From NCBI RefSeq assembly GCF_001483135.1, contig NZ_LNAL01000008.1:1054001-1118000 (forward strand): a DNA stretch of 64,000 bases, read 5' to 3'. Position numbers and translations under genes: made by a program. Below, piece after piece: positions 33,310-41,456 of the stretch; position 1 is the stretch's first letter, and each line of letters starts with the position of its first letter. Source of the stretch: Solirubrum puertoriconensis. GTDB taxonomy: Bacteria; Bacteroidota; Bacteroidia; Cytophagales; Hymenobacteraceae. Under the pieces are notes generated by a model. It ran no database searches. It saw only the letters and a list, made by a program, of their open reading frames with translations, and was not told the origin of the DNA.

Positions 33310-34356
33310 CTAGCGTGCGGTGGCTACAGGCGCCGTCCAGGCTTCGGCTTCGGCCAGTACGCTCAGCAGCAGCTGCGTTTCGATGCCGTGCGCGCACTGG
33401 AAGTGGCCAAGCGGGCACTTGCGGTAGCCGTGCAGGCCGCAGGGTTTGCACTCCAGCTCTCCGGCTATTTCCACGATGCGGGCAAACGAGCTAAGCGGGC
33501 CAAACCCAAAGTAGGGTACCGTGGAGCAAAACACCGCGCAAGTAGGCGCATCCACAGCCGAGGCCAAGTGCTGCGGGGCCGAGTCGTTGACGTAGTTGAG
33601 CACGGCACCGCGCATGAGCGCCGCCGAAGCCAGCAACGACAGCTTGCCCGCCAGGTTTACCACGCGCGGCCGGCCAGCTTTTTCGAGCAACTCTTGGCAC
33701 TCGGCCGCATCGGGTGGGCCACCCAGCAGGTACACGGTGTAGTGCGCCGGCAACGCCCGCAATAGCTTGGCCCATTGCTCCTGCGGAAACTGCTTGGTAA
33801 ACCACACCGACGTGGGCGCAATGCAGATGTACGGGCCCGCTTCGGCGTAAGGCGCAGCGGCGGCTTCGTCGGTGGCAGTGGGGTAGAGGCGCGGGCGGGT
33901 AAGCGGCGCCGGTATGCCCGGCTCGAGCAAGCTTAGGTTGCGGCTCACTTCGTGCACGCCCGGCGCAAAGCCGTGAGGTAGCCGGTGCGTAAACAAAAAG
34001 CTCAGCGGGTTCTTATCGAAGCCAATGCGCTGCTCAGCACCCGAAAAGGCCGTGAGGAAGCCCGTGGAGGCAAAACGCTGCAGGTTGATAACGCGCTCGT
34101 AGTGCGTGGCGCGCACTTGCTGAAGCAGGCGCCACAAGCCGCCGTATTTCTCGTTCTTTTTATCCCATACCAGCAGCTTCCGCACGTGCGGGTGGCCTTT
34201 CAGCAGCCCCTCGTTGCCGCGGCGCACCAATACATCCACGGGTGTATCGGGCTCGGTTTCGTGCAGGCGCTCGAGCAGTGCTGTGGCCAAGATAACATCG
34301 CCAATAAAGGCGGTCTGGATCAGCAAAATGGCTCGGTTGGCAGCGGGGCTTTGCAT
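33310..34356 (-). CDS. Glycosyltransferase family 9 (ADP-heptose:LPS heptosyltransferase-like)
   Basis: 348 residues, GT-B fold. The N-terminus AILLIQTAFIGDVILATAL is the family start. The acceptor and donor segments include YICIAPTSVWFTKQFPQEQW, YLLGGPPDAAE and NYVNDSAPQHLASAV. Near the C-terminus is a Cys/His motif, CKPCGLHGYRKCPLGHFQC, also present in the GT9 gene at 43285. It transfers heptose or a related sugar to lipopolysaccharide core in the cytoplasm. ATG 34356 is chosen because it starts the fold and follows a full promoter. Confidence 0.88.
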   Translation of the reverse strand: MQSPAANRAILLIQTAFIGDVILATALLERLHETEPDTPVDVLVRRGNEGLLKGHPHVRKLLVWDKKNEKYGGLWRLLQQVRATHYERVINLQRFASTGFLTAFSGAEQRIGFDKNPLSFLFTHRLPHGFAPGVHEVSRNLSLLEPGIPAPLTRPRLYPTATDEAAAAPYAEAGPYICIAPTSVWFTKQFPQEQWAKLLRALPAHYTVYLLGGPPDAAECQELLEKAGRPRVVNLAGKLSLLASAALMRGAVLNYVNDSAPQHLASAVDAPTCAVFCSTVPYFGFGPLSSFARIVEIAGELECKPCGLHGYRKCPLGHFQCAHGIETQLLLSVLAEAEAWTAPVATAR

Positions 34357-34373
34357 AGGATAAAGCAAGGATA

Positions 34374-34403
34374 CAAATATACCCGCAGGCTGCTTTGCTG
34401 CAA
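34374..34403 (-). promoter_or_regulatory. Full Bacteroidota promoter (-33 and -7)
   Basis: On the minus strand TTG at 34403-34401, a 19-base spacer, then TATATTTG at 34381-34374: an exact consensus arrangement, 17 bases before the GT9 start. Confidence 0.75.
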
Positions 34404-34636
34404 CTGATTTTGTACAATCTGTGCAAACAGGGTAATGCAGCAAGGCGTATCCTCTATGGCTATAACACGCTTACGAAGCCAATTAGCTCCCGGCTGCCTC
34501 TGTTTGCTCACGTTGCCCTAGGTGCTGCCAACTTCCAACATGTGCCTTGGTACCTAGGCCCAAAACCTACCGCCTAAAACCTAACTTGCAACCGGCCGCG
34601 CAGGCGGCCGTTATTCCGCACGCTAATACCCACTAC

Positions 34637-35929
34637 ATGCGCTACGGCTCAATCTCACCCGAACTCTTTATCCACAACCGCCGCAACTTCGAGCGGCAGC
34701 TGCTGCCCGGCTCGTTGGCCATATTTCACTCCAACGACATCATGCCCACCAACGCCGATGGCACCATGGCGTTCCGGCAAAACAACGACCTGTTCTACCT
34801 CTCGGGCGTCGATCAGGAAGAAAGCATCTTGCTCATTTTCCCCGATGCCAAGCTGCCGCAGTATCGCGAAATCTTGTTTCTGAAGGAAACCAGCGAGCAT
34901 ATCCTCGTGTGGGAGGGCTACAAGCTCACCAAAGAGCAGGCGCGCGAGCAGTCGGGCATCAAAACCATCCTGTGGCTCGACTCTTTCAAGCAGGTGCTGC
35001 ACGCCCTCATGAACGAGGCCGAGCACGTGTACCTGAACACCAACGAGCACATTCGCTCGGTGGTGGAGGTGCAAACCCGCGACGCCCGGTTTATCCGGGA
35101 AATCCGGGAGAAGTACCCGCTGCACAACTACAAGCGCGCCGCGCCCATTATGCACCAGCTGCGCGCTATCAAGAGCCAGGAGGAAATCCGGCTGATGCGC
35201 CGCGCCTGCGAAATCACGGGCAACGCCTTCCGTCGCTTGCTGGGCTTTGTAAAGCCCGGCGTGATGGAGTACGAAATTGAGGCCGAAATTTTTCACGAGT
35301 TCTTGAAAAGCGGCTCGCGCGGCCCGGCCTACGGCAGCATTATCGCCTCGGGTGCCAATGCCTGCATTCTGCACTACGTAAGCAACGACCGCGAATGCAA
35401 CGACGGCGACGTGCTGCTGCTCGATTTTGGGGCGGAGTATGCCAACTACGCCGCCGACCTTTCGCGCTCCATCCCCGTCAACGGCAAGTTCACGCCGCGC
35501 CAGCGCGAGGTGTACGACGCCGTGTTGCGCGTAATGAAGTTTGCCAAATCGCAGCTGGTGGCCGGCAACAACATCGAGGATTACCACGCCGCTGTGGGCC
35601 GCACCATGGAGCAGGAGCTCATTGGCTTGGGCTTGCTGAGCCAAGGCGACGTGAACAACCAGGACCCCGCCGCGCCGCTGTACAAGAAGTACTTCATGCA
35701 CGGCACCTCGCACTACCTAGGCCTCGATGTGCACGACGTAGGCGCCAAGTACCGCACCTTCGAGCCGGGCATGGTGTACACCGTGGAGCCGGGCATCTAC
35801 ATCCGCGAGGAGGGCTTGGGTATTCGTCTCGAAAACGACGTGGTAATTACCCGCTCGCAGTGCGAAGACCTGATGGCCGACATTCCGCTCGAAGCCGACG
35901 ACATCGAGCGCATCATGGCTCAACGCTAG
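34637..35929 (+). CDS. pepP: Xaa-Pro aminopeptidase
   Basis: 430-residue M24B metallopeptidase that removes N-terminal residues before proline in the cytoplasm. The N-terminal creatinase-like domain is about 1-170. The pita-bread catalytic domain shows the dimanganese ligands: LLLDFGAEYANYAADLSRS (two Asp), GTSHYLGLDVHDVG (His), TVEPGIYI (Glu) and RLENDVVI (Glu). Length fits E. coli PepP. The start at ATG 34637 gives the usual MRYGSISPELFIHNRR beginning; an in-frame codon 90 bases upstream is unlikely. It is a single-gene unit with a strong terminator. Confidence 0.93.
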   Translation: MRYGSISPELFIHNRRNFERQLLPGSLAIFHSNDIMPTNADGTMAFRQNNDLFYLSGVDQEESILLIFPDAKLPQYREILFLKETSEHILVWEGYKLTKEQAREQSGIKTILWLDSFKQVLHALMNEAEHVYLNTNEHIRSVVEVQTRDARFIREIREKYPLHNYKRAAPIMHQLRAIKSQEEIRLMRRACEITGNAFRRLLGFVKPGVMEYEIEAEIFHEFLKSGSRGPAYGSIIASGANACILHYVSNDRECNDGDVLLLDFGAEYANYAADLSRSIPVNGKFTPRQREVYDAVLRVMKFAKSQLVAGNNIEDYHAAVGRTMEQELIGLGLLSQGDVNNQDPAAPLYKKYFMHGTSHYLGLDVHDVGAKYRTFEPGMVYTVEPGIYIREEGLGIRLENDVVITRSQCEDLMADIPLEADDIERIMAQR

Positions 35930-35951
35930 CACCACTTCATCTTGAAGTAAT

Positions 35952-35990
35952 ACAAAACGCCGCTCTGCACGAGAGCGGCGTTTTGTTTTT
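35952..35990 (+). terminator. Intrinsic terminator after pepP
   Basis: Perfect 15-base arms 35952-35966 and 35972-35986 plus a long T-run. Confidence 0.92.
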
Positions 35991-36210
35991 TTATCGGCGC
36001 AAGTAAATAAGCGTTTGGGCTTGGCTAATGATGTTGCCAACTGCTGTGAATGAGAGGCTAACGAAACTTGATGGCACGGCTGGACTGCAAGAATATGCCC
36101 GAAAACACAACTAAGTAGGGCTTTGAAAAGTATAGTGTGGCGTTAATGTATGGGATGCAATTACGTATTTCGCGCCCCAAACTGCTTTTCCTCACTTAAG
36201 CGTTTCGCAC

Positions 36211-37689
36211 ATGAAACATCTTATAACCACATCTGTCCTGGGTCTGGCGCTGCTGGCGGCGGCCCCGCGCGGACAAGCTCAAAATGCCGACCGGCGCTGG
36301 GGTATTGGCCTCAACGTAAGCGCCTACCAGTACAAGGGCAACTTCGGCTCGGAGTACTGGAAGCTCGACCAAGCCGAGTACGGCCCCGGTCTCAGCATCA
36401 ATCGTTACATCTCACCGGGCCTCGACATGGGCCTGCACCTGAGCTACGTGGAGCTGAAGCACACCACGGCGCAGGGCAACCCATACTACGGCTCAAGCTT
36501 CGAGACCAACGTAGTAAACGCCAACTTGGGCTTTAAGCTGAAGCTGAACAACGGTTGGGCCCTGAAAGAGGACGCCGTGGTGCAGCCTTACCTGCTGGTT
36601 TCGCCGGGCCTGGCCTTTGCCAGCGCTGGTGGTACCCTCAACCGCGACAACCAGTCGCGCAACTTCGACGAGAGCAAGACTTACTTCGATGTGCACGGTG
36701 CGGCGGGCATCAACTTCCGCCTGGGCGACGCCGTGGGCCTGTTCGTTCAAACGGGCCAGCACTTCCCGCTAGGTGCTAACCTCGACAACCAGCCCAACCG
36801 CGACGACAACAGCATCGACGACCGGTACCTGCAACACACCGTGGGCCTGAACATCGGCCTGGGCAAAGCCAAGGATACCGACGGCGACGGCGTACGCGAC
36901 AAAAAAGACAAGTGCCCCGATACCCCCGCCGGTGTGCAGGTTGACGAAAACGGCTGCCCGCTCGACGGCGACAAGGACGGTGTACCGGATTACCAGGATC
37001 AGTGCCCCACCGAAGCCGGCAAAGCTGAGCTGCAAGGCTGCCCCGATAAGGACAACGACGGCGTACGCGACAAAGACGACGACTGCCCCGACCAGGCTGG
37101 TACGGCTGCCCTGCGCGGCTGCCCCGATGCCGACGGCGACGGCGTAGCGGATAAGAACGACAAGTGCCCCGACACGCCGAAAGGTGTGCAGGTAGATGCC
37201 AACGGCTGCCCGGTTGATGCCGACGGCGACGGTGTGCCCGACAGCGCCGACCGCTGCCCCAACACCCCCGCTGGTGCCAAGGTAGATGCCAACGGCTGCC
37301 CCGAAATCCCGCAGGAAATCCGCAAGCTGGAGCAGCCCATCCGCTTCCGCACCAACAGCACGCAAATCCTGCCCTCGTCGTACCCGACGCTGGATAAGAT
37401 GGTACGTGCCCTGCAGGAGCACCCCGAGTACAGCATCCGCATCGTAGGCCACGCCGACTCGCGCGGTACCGACGAGTACAACCAAGGCCTCTCGGAGCGC
37501 CGTGCTATTTCGGCCAAGAACTACTTCACCCAGAAGGGTGTAGATCCGAGCCGCATCCCGACACTGGGCATGGGCGAAAGCGCACCCGCCGCGCCCAACA
37601 CCTCGGCCAAGAACATGTCGCAGAACCGTCGCGTTGAATTCCGCTTCGAGTTCTTCATCCCCGACCAGCAGCCGGCTCCCCAGCCCTAA
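36211..37689 (+). CDS. OmpA-family porin with thrombospondin type 3 repeats
   Basis: 492 residues. The signal peptide ends near RGQAQ (about 23). An eight-strand OmpA-like beta-barrel covers about 28-215. Calcium-binding thrombospondin type 3 repeats (about 220-365) have units such as DTDGDGVRDKKDKCPDTPAG and DADGDGVPDSADRCPNTPAG. The C-terminal OmpA peptidoglycan-binding domain (about 375-480) has IRIVGHADSRGTDEYNQGLS and NRRVEFRF. It is one of the major outer-membrane protein types of Bacteroidota. The Asp-rich repeats probably form a stiff calcium-loaded linker between barrel and cell wall. It is a single-gene unit. Confidence 0.94.
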   Translation: MKHLITTSVLGLALLAAAPRGQAQNADRRWGIGLNVSAYQYKGNFGSEYWKLDQAEYGPGLSINRYISPGLDMGLHLSYVELKHTTAQGNPYYGSSFETNVVNANLGFKLKLNNGWALKEDAVVQPYLLVSPGLAFASAGGTLNRDNQSRNFDESKTYFDVHGAAGINFRLGDAVGLFVQTGQHFPLGANLDNQPNRDDNSIDDRYLQHTVGLNIGLGKAKDTDGDGVRDKKDKCPDTPAGVQVDENGCPLDGDKDGVPDYQDQCPTEAGKAELQGCPDKDNDGVRDKDDDCPDQAGTAALRGCPDADGDGVADKNDKCPDTPKGVQVDANGCPVDADGDGVPDSADRCPNTPAGAKVDANGCPEIPQEIRKLEQPIRFRTNSTQILPSSYPTLDKMVRALQEHPEYSIRIVGHADSRGTDEYNQGLSERRAISAKNYFTQKGVDPSRIPTLGMGESAPAAPNTSAKNMSQNRRVEFRFEFFIPDQQPAPQP

Positions 37690-37710
37690 GCCCTAGGTGG
37701 TGATTTGATA

Positions 37711-37745
37711 AAAAGCGGCGGCTCGGCAACGAGTCGCCGCTTTTT
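37711..37745 (+). terminator. Intrinsic terminator after the OmpA/TSP3 gene
   Basis: 15-base arms (one G-T pair) with a four-base loop and seven T. Confidence 0.88.
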
Positions 37746-37766
37746 TTGTGCTCCCAGCAGTGCATT

Positions 37767-38073
37767 TGTCATCCTCATGCGCCAGCCGAAGGCCCTTGTC
37801 ACGCACGAACGACCTAGGCAAAGACCTTCATATCGAGGTTATCGAGGCACCTCGCTTGATAGTACTGTCATTCTGACGAAGGAAGGACCTTACCACGTTG
37901 AAACCTCACGGGACTCCTCGGGGCAAGCTTTTCTTCAAAAGACGGGCGGTTAGTATCTAACGTTAGCACGCGGGATGTCTCGACTTGCTGCCCTATGTGC
38001 AACATGCTCGAAATAACGACCCAGGGAGTGCCGTGCAGGCGAGATAAGGGCTTTTGCTTAGATCAGGATGACA
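37767..38073. repeat. Decayed intergenic repeat bounded by short inverted ends
   Basis: The element begins with TGTCATCCT (37767-37775) and ends with its exact complement AGGATGACA (38065-38073). Inside are degenerate copies of the same type of word (TGTCATTCTGACGAAGGAAG at about 37868), plus ACGCGGGATGTCTCG and TGCTCGAAATAACG. Short interspersed elements rich in TGTCAT...GAAGGA and CTCG...GAAAT words are common between genes in Hymenobacter and relatives. No protein is encoded. Family membership is recognised from memory, not by search. Confidence 0.5.
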
Positions 38074-38182
38074 GAAAAACCCAGGAGGACCAAAACTGCT
38101 GTGAGCTTACTCGGCGCGCCCTGGCTCTGCCCATTAGGATGATGTACCTAGGGCGTGCTGCTCAGGTGCAGGGCGCCTTAAC

Positions 38183-38219
38183 AAAAAGGCCGGGGCAGCA
38201 CTGCTGCCCCGGCCTTTTT
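38183..38219. terminator. Near-perfect 18-bp palindromic bidirectional terminator
   Basis: Arms 38183-38200 and 38202-38219 are exact complements separated by a single base, with A-run and T-run at the ends. It serves the minus-strand gene at 38238. Confidence 0.88.
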
Positions 38220-38237
38220 TGGGTATGGCTACCTAGG

Positions 38238-38801
38238 CTATTTGGTGATTTCGCCCGTCATGCCTGGCAAAATTTTGGTTAGCTGATCTAGCTGCGCTTG
38301 CGTGAAGTCGCCGCTGATGGCGAGTAGGATAAATGAGTCTGGGACATCCTGCACGCGGCTGGTGGCTACTACCTCGCGCACACGGTCGCCGGTGCGGCGC
38401 ACGGAGTAGCGGTAGGTGTTGCCGGCTGCGCCCTCGGCGGCTTGCGTGTTCAGGGGCTCGTACCGTTCGTTGCGAAGCAGGCCATCTACCTCGTTCAGCA
38501 AGCCTCGCTCGGTGAGGTTGCGGGCACCGGCCGACGTAGGCGTGAAGGTGAGGGCCCGAATGCTGCGCACCGCGGTAAGCGCCTGCACGGCATCGGCATC
38601 CGACATGCGGCTTACACGGCCCAGCACTATCCGCGTCAGGAAGTTGGGCTCGTAGGTAGTGGCCCGAAAGCCGGGGCGGTTTTCGTATTTGTTGAAGAAC
38701 TCAGCAACAGTGCGAGCCGGGTTTTCGGGGCCGGCTGCCCGGCAGGCACCTAACCAAAGCAGGACCAGCAGGGGCCAAAGGCGAAGCAGTGAATGTCTCA
38801 T
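38238..38801 (-). CDS. DUF4252-like lipoprotein
   Basis: 187 residues. The signal peptide ends in lipobox LGAC (about 17-20). The body (FFNKYENRPGFRATTYEPNFL, NEVDGLLRNERYEPL, VVATSRVQDVPDSFILLAISGDF) fits the DUF4252 family of Bacteroidota lipoproteins, whose function is unknown. It lies 63 bases downstream of another exported protein on the same strand and may share its transcript. Confidence 0.75.
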   Translation of the reverse strand: MRHSLLRLWPLLVLLWLGACRAAGPENPARTVAEFFNKYENRPGFRATTYEPNFLTRIVLGRVSRMSDADAVQALTAVRSIRALTFTPTSAGARNLTERGLLNEVDGLLRNERYEPLNTQAAEGAAGNTYRYSVRRTGDRVREVVATSRVQDVPDSFILLAISGDFTQAQLDQLTKILPGMTGEITK

Positions 38802-38864
38802 GAAAGCGAAGTAAGGCGTTTAGCGAAATATGCACGCCTGTACGCACCCCGCAAGCCACAAGAT

Positions 38865-40352
38865 TTATTCGAAAGCCACCACGTTCAGGAAAAATACCTC
38901 GCGGCTGCTGCCGTGCTCGGGGCGCACGCGCTGGTAGCCGTAGGCCAGAAAGCGGCTGCCGTACCAAGGCAAAATGCCGGTGCGGTTCGTCGAAACGGAT
39001 TTTTCGCGCAAGCCCTGGGTATTGGTGGCCAAGGGTACGTGCAGGTCGTTAGGCGAGGGCGTGGTGCGGTCCACGATTTTGTACCGAATCTTTTCCTCAT
39101 CCACGTACGCCAAGGCCAAGCGGCGGCCATCGGGGAGGGGGCGGGCCCGCACGGTTTCGGTGAGGGTAGGCCGCTCGGCGTTTTTCAGCACAAAGGTGTT
39201 GTCCCAAAGCAGGGTGCCGTTGCGGTCGAAGCCACACACGATGGCGTGCGACGAACGGTAGCCATCGAAGGTGCGGTTGGGCGAAAACAGCACGAAGCCG
39301 TACGAATCGTAGCGGTAGCGCGGGTAGTAGATTTCCGCCATCAGCACATAGCCATCATCAAAGGGCAGCATGCGGTGGGTAAGAATGCGGTAGCGCAGGC
39401 GCAGGTCGCGGCCGGCGGCCCGGCGTTGGGCACTGCGGGCCCGCAGGCGCTCGGCCCGGCGGGGCTTCATAAAATCGAAGAAGTGCTTGAGCACCGTGAA
39501 ATCGTAGAAGCGCAGCGGCGGGCGGGCCGTGGGTCCTCCCGAAAGGTCGGTAGCAAACAGGCCTTGCGAGTACCTAGGGTCGCGCAGGGTATAGGTGCCC
39601 GTGAGCAGGCGCCGGATACTGTCGCCGGGGCTAAGCTCGGCCGTAACCAGCCCGCGGCCACTTTCGGCCTGTATAAACTGCGAAGCCAGCAGCTGCCCCC
39701 GCGCCGAAAGCTGCTTTACCTGCAGGCGCGACAAGCGGCCGTTGGTTTGGCTGAGCACGTAGCCTACGCGCTCGGTGGCCGAATCAGCCAAGAAAGTAAG
39801 CTGCGTGGGCAGCGGCTCGTACACCGAGGGCAGCAGCCGGAACTCCTCGCCGTCCATATCTACGTGCATCACGGTGAGGTGCTGCGCTACCTGCACCGTG
39901 GCAAACAGCTTGCCGTTGAGCACCTCCAGGTCGTAAATGTCGTTGACGACTTTGGTATCGAAGGCAAAGCCCTGGGTTTCGCCGGTGCGCAAATCGAGCC
40001 GGAACACTTGGAACCGCGCGCCTATGTAGCCCGACTGGAACAGCGCGTAGGCGTAGGGCGCTTCGGCGCAGGCAAACTGCAAGTTGAACTCGGTGGGCAC
40101 TTCAACCTTGGCCTCGCGCGCCAGTTGCAAGTCGCGGTTGAAGTGTAGAAAACGGTAATCGAGCTTAAAGGAACCGTTGGCCTCGTTCTCGACAAACAAG
40201 ACCACTGTGCTATCGGGCAGCGGCACTACCTGCACATCGCTGTAGCTGGGCTCAAGCTTAAGCTCCAGCCGCTTGGGCTGCGTGGGTGCGGGCTGAGCAC
40301 ACAGGCCCAGGGGCAGCCACAGCAGCAGCAACAACAGTAAAGCGCGAGGCAT
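38865..40352 (-). CDS. Large secreted protein of unknown function, beta-rich
   Basis: 495 residues with a signal peptide (Leu-rich, cleavage near LGLCAQ). The body alternates short beta strands throughout (VVLFVENEANGSFKLDYRFLHF, VFRLDLRTGETQGFAFD, GKLFATVQVAQHLTVMHVD, LAYVDEEKIRYKIVD), the look of a repeat or propeller fold. An Arg-rich stretch lies at about 293-315. I recognise no catalytic motif and no sorting domain. It is probably periplasmic or outer-membrane-associated. Confidence 0.7.
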   Translation of the reverse strand: MPRALLLLLLLWLPLGLCAQPAPTQPKRLELKLEPSYSDVQVVPLPDSTVVLFVENEANGSFKLDYRFLHFNRDLQLAREAKVEVPTEFNLQFACAEAPYAYALFQSGYIGARFQVFRLDLRTGETQGFAFDTKVVNDIYDLEVLNGKLFATVQVAQHLTVMHVDMDGEEFRLLPSVYEPLPTQLTFLADSATERVGYVLSQTNGRLSRLQVKQLSARGQLLASQFIQAESGRGLVTAELSPGDSIRRLLTGTYTLRDPRYSQGLFATDLSGGPTARPPLRFYDFTVLKHFFDFMKPRRAERLRARSAQRRAAGRDLRLRYRILTHRMLPFDDGYVLMAEIYYPRYRYDSYGFVLFSPNRTFDGYRSSHAIVCGFDRNGTLLWDNTFVLKNAERPTLTETVRARPLPDGRRLALAYVDEEKIRYKIVDRTTPSPNDLHVPLATNTQGLREKSVSTNRTGILPWYGSRFLAYGYQRVRPEHGSSREVFFLNVVAFE

Positions 40353-40433
40353 AAGCGGAGGAGTAGGGGTACGATTGATGCAGCTTTCTAAAAATACAAC
40401 AAAGCCATGCCAAAAGACATACCCCTAGGTGGC

Positions 40434-40841
40434 TTAATGCGCCAACTCCAGCAGCACGTCGAACTCGGCCGGTTGCAAAGGCATTACGGACAAACGCGAC
40501 TGGCGGAGTAGGCTAATTTGCCGCAGGCGCTCATCGGCCTTAATAGCAGCCAACGATACGGCGCGCGGCAGGCGTTGCTGCGGGCGCAAATCAACGGCTA
40601 CCCACGGCGTGTTGGGCTCGGCGGTGCGGTCGGGGTAGGCGGCGCGGGCTACTTCGGCAATGCCCACTACTTCTTTGTCGGTAACACTGTGGTACACCAG
40701 TACTAGGTCGCCGGGCTGCATTTGGGCCAGGAAATTGCGGGCTTGGTGGTTGCGTACGCCGGTCCAGTCGGTTTGGCCGTCGCGCTCGAGGTCGGAAAAG
40801 CTGTACGCGGCAGGTTCGGATTTAACGAGCCAGTAGTTCAA
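40434..40841 (-). CDS. EVE-domain (PUA-like) protein
   Basis: 135 residues covering one EVE domain: NYWLVKSEPAAYSFSDL at the start, WTGVRNHQARNFL, MQPGDLVLVYHS, VVGIAEVARAAYPD, and WVAVDLRPQQRLPRAVSL. EVE is related to YTH and ASCH domains and is thought to bind modified nucleic-acid bases; it recurs in modification-dependent restriction systems as well as alone. I start it at TTG 40841, because family members begin two or three residues before YWL and the frame upstream does not look coding. It is not part of the SRA-HNH unit 9 kb away. Confidence 0.85.
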   Translation of the reverse strand: MNYWLVKSEPAAYSFSDLERDGQTDWTGVRNHQARNFLAQMQPGDLVLVYHSVTDKEVVGIAEVARAAYPDRTAEPNTPWVAVDLRPQQRLPRAVSLAAIKADERLRQISLLRQSRLSVMPLQPAEFDVLLELAH

Positions 40842-40962
40842 AGCAGGGAACAGGTAACAAGTGACAAGTAGCACGTTGCAGGCAAGCAGCACGTGCAAGT
40901 CAAAAGTAGCACGAGCAGCGCAACTCAACCTAGCCAGATGAGTTTCGACCTGTCACCTAGGA

Positions 40963-41358
40963 CTATTTCTGCCGCACCTTTAGCACGTCGTTTTCGAGCG
41001 ACACGATTTCGAGCTGATAGTCGGGGTCTTTCTTGTCTTCGAGGCTGATGCGCAGGGTGTTGTCATTTACCGGCGTCCAAGTGCCTTTGCGGCCCTCTAT
41101 GCCATCGGTAGGCGCAATGTCGTACTGCGTAAATAAGCCGTTTTGCTCGAAAGCAAAGCCCGTGCGGCCGCGCGAGGGCGGAAAGTTGTAAGTGTTGGGG
41201 CGGTACACGCGAATGTCGCCTTGGTCTTCTTCGTGGGCGTGCAGCCAGGTACGATACAGCATCTTCATCTTGAGCTCGGTGGCACTGCCCGAGTCGTTAC
41301 GGCAGGTGCTGGAAAGCAGCAGCACACAAAGGGAGAAAAGCAAGGCAGAGAGTCGCAT
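40963..41358 (-). CDS. Small lipoprotein-like exported protein
   Basis: 131 residues. A signal segment (MRLSALLFSLCVLLLSSTC) ends in a cysteine, but threonine at -1 makes it an imperfect lipobox. The remainder forms short beta strands (TYNFPPSRGRTGFAFEQNGLF, GTWTPVNDNTLRISLE, YQLEIVSLENDVLKVRQ) reminiscent of small lipocalin-like proteins of Bacteroidota. The function is unknown. Confidence 0.7.
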   Translation of the reverse strand: MRLSALLFSLCVLLLSSTCRNDSGSATELKMKMLYRTWLHAHEEDQGDIRVYRPNTYNFPPSRGRTGFAFEQNGLFTQYDIAPTDGIEGRKGTWTPVNDNTLRISLEDKKDPDYQLEIVSLENDVLKVRQK

Positions 41359-41407
41359 AGCGGCTAACATACGTAACCTAGGTGGCTTTTGCCGTAACCC
41401 AACTACG

Positions 41408-41435
41408 TTGCCCTGCGGTTTTGCGTATAGCTTTA
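41408..41435 (+). promoter_or_regulatory. Probable promoter of the PolX-like gene
   Basis: TTG (41408-41410), 17 bases, then TAGCTTTA (41428-41435, one mismatch). It lies 21 bases before the proposed TTG start and supports that start over the upstream GTG. Confidence 0.5.
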
Positions 41436-41456
41436 CTGCTTCAAACGATACTTGCC

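Noticed and set aside
36880-37310. Regular short repeats that could suggest a CRISPR or tandem array
   Set aside because: They are in-frame thrombospondin type 3 repeats of the OmpA protein, with Asp-rich codons, not direct DNA repeats with spacers.
38793-40148. 451-codon plus-strand frame
   Set aside because: Antisense to the secreted protein at 38865-40352, which has a proper signal peptide; the plus frame has none and no motif.
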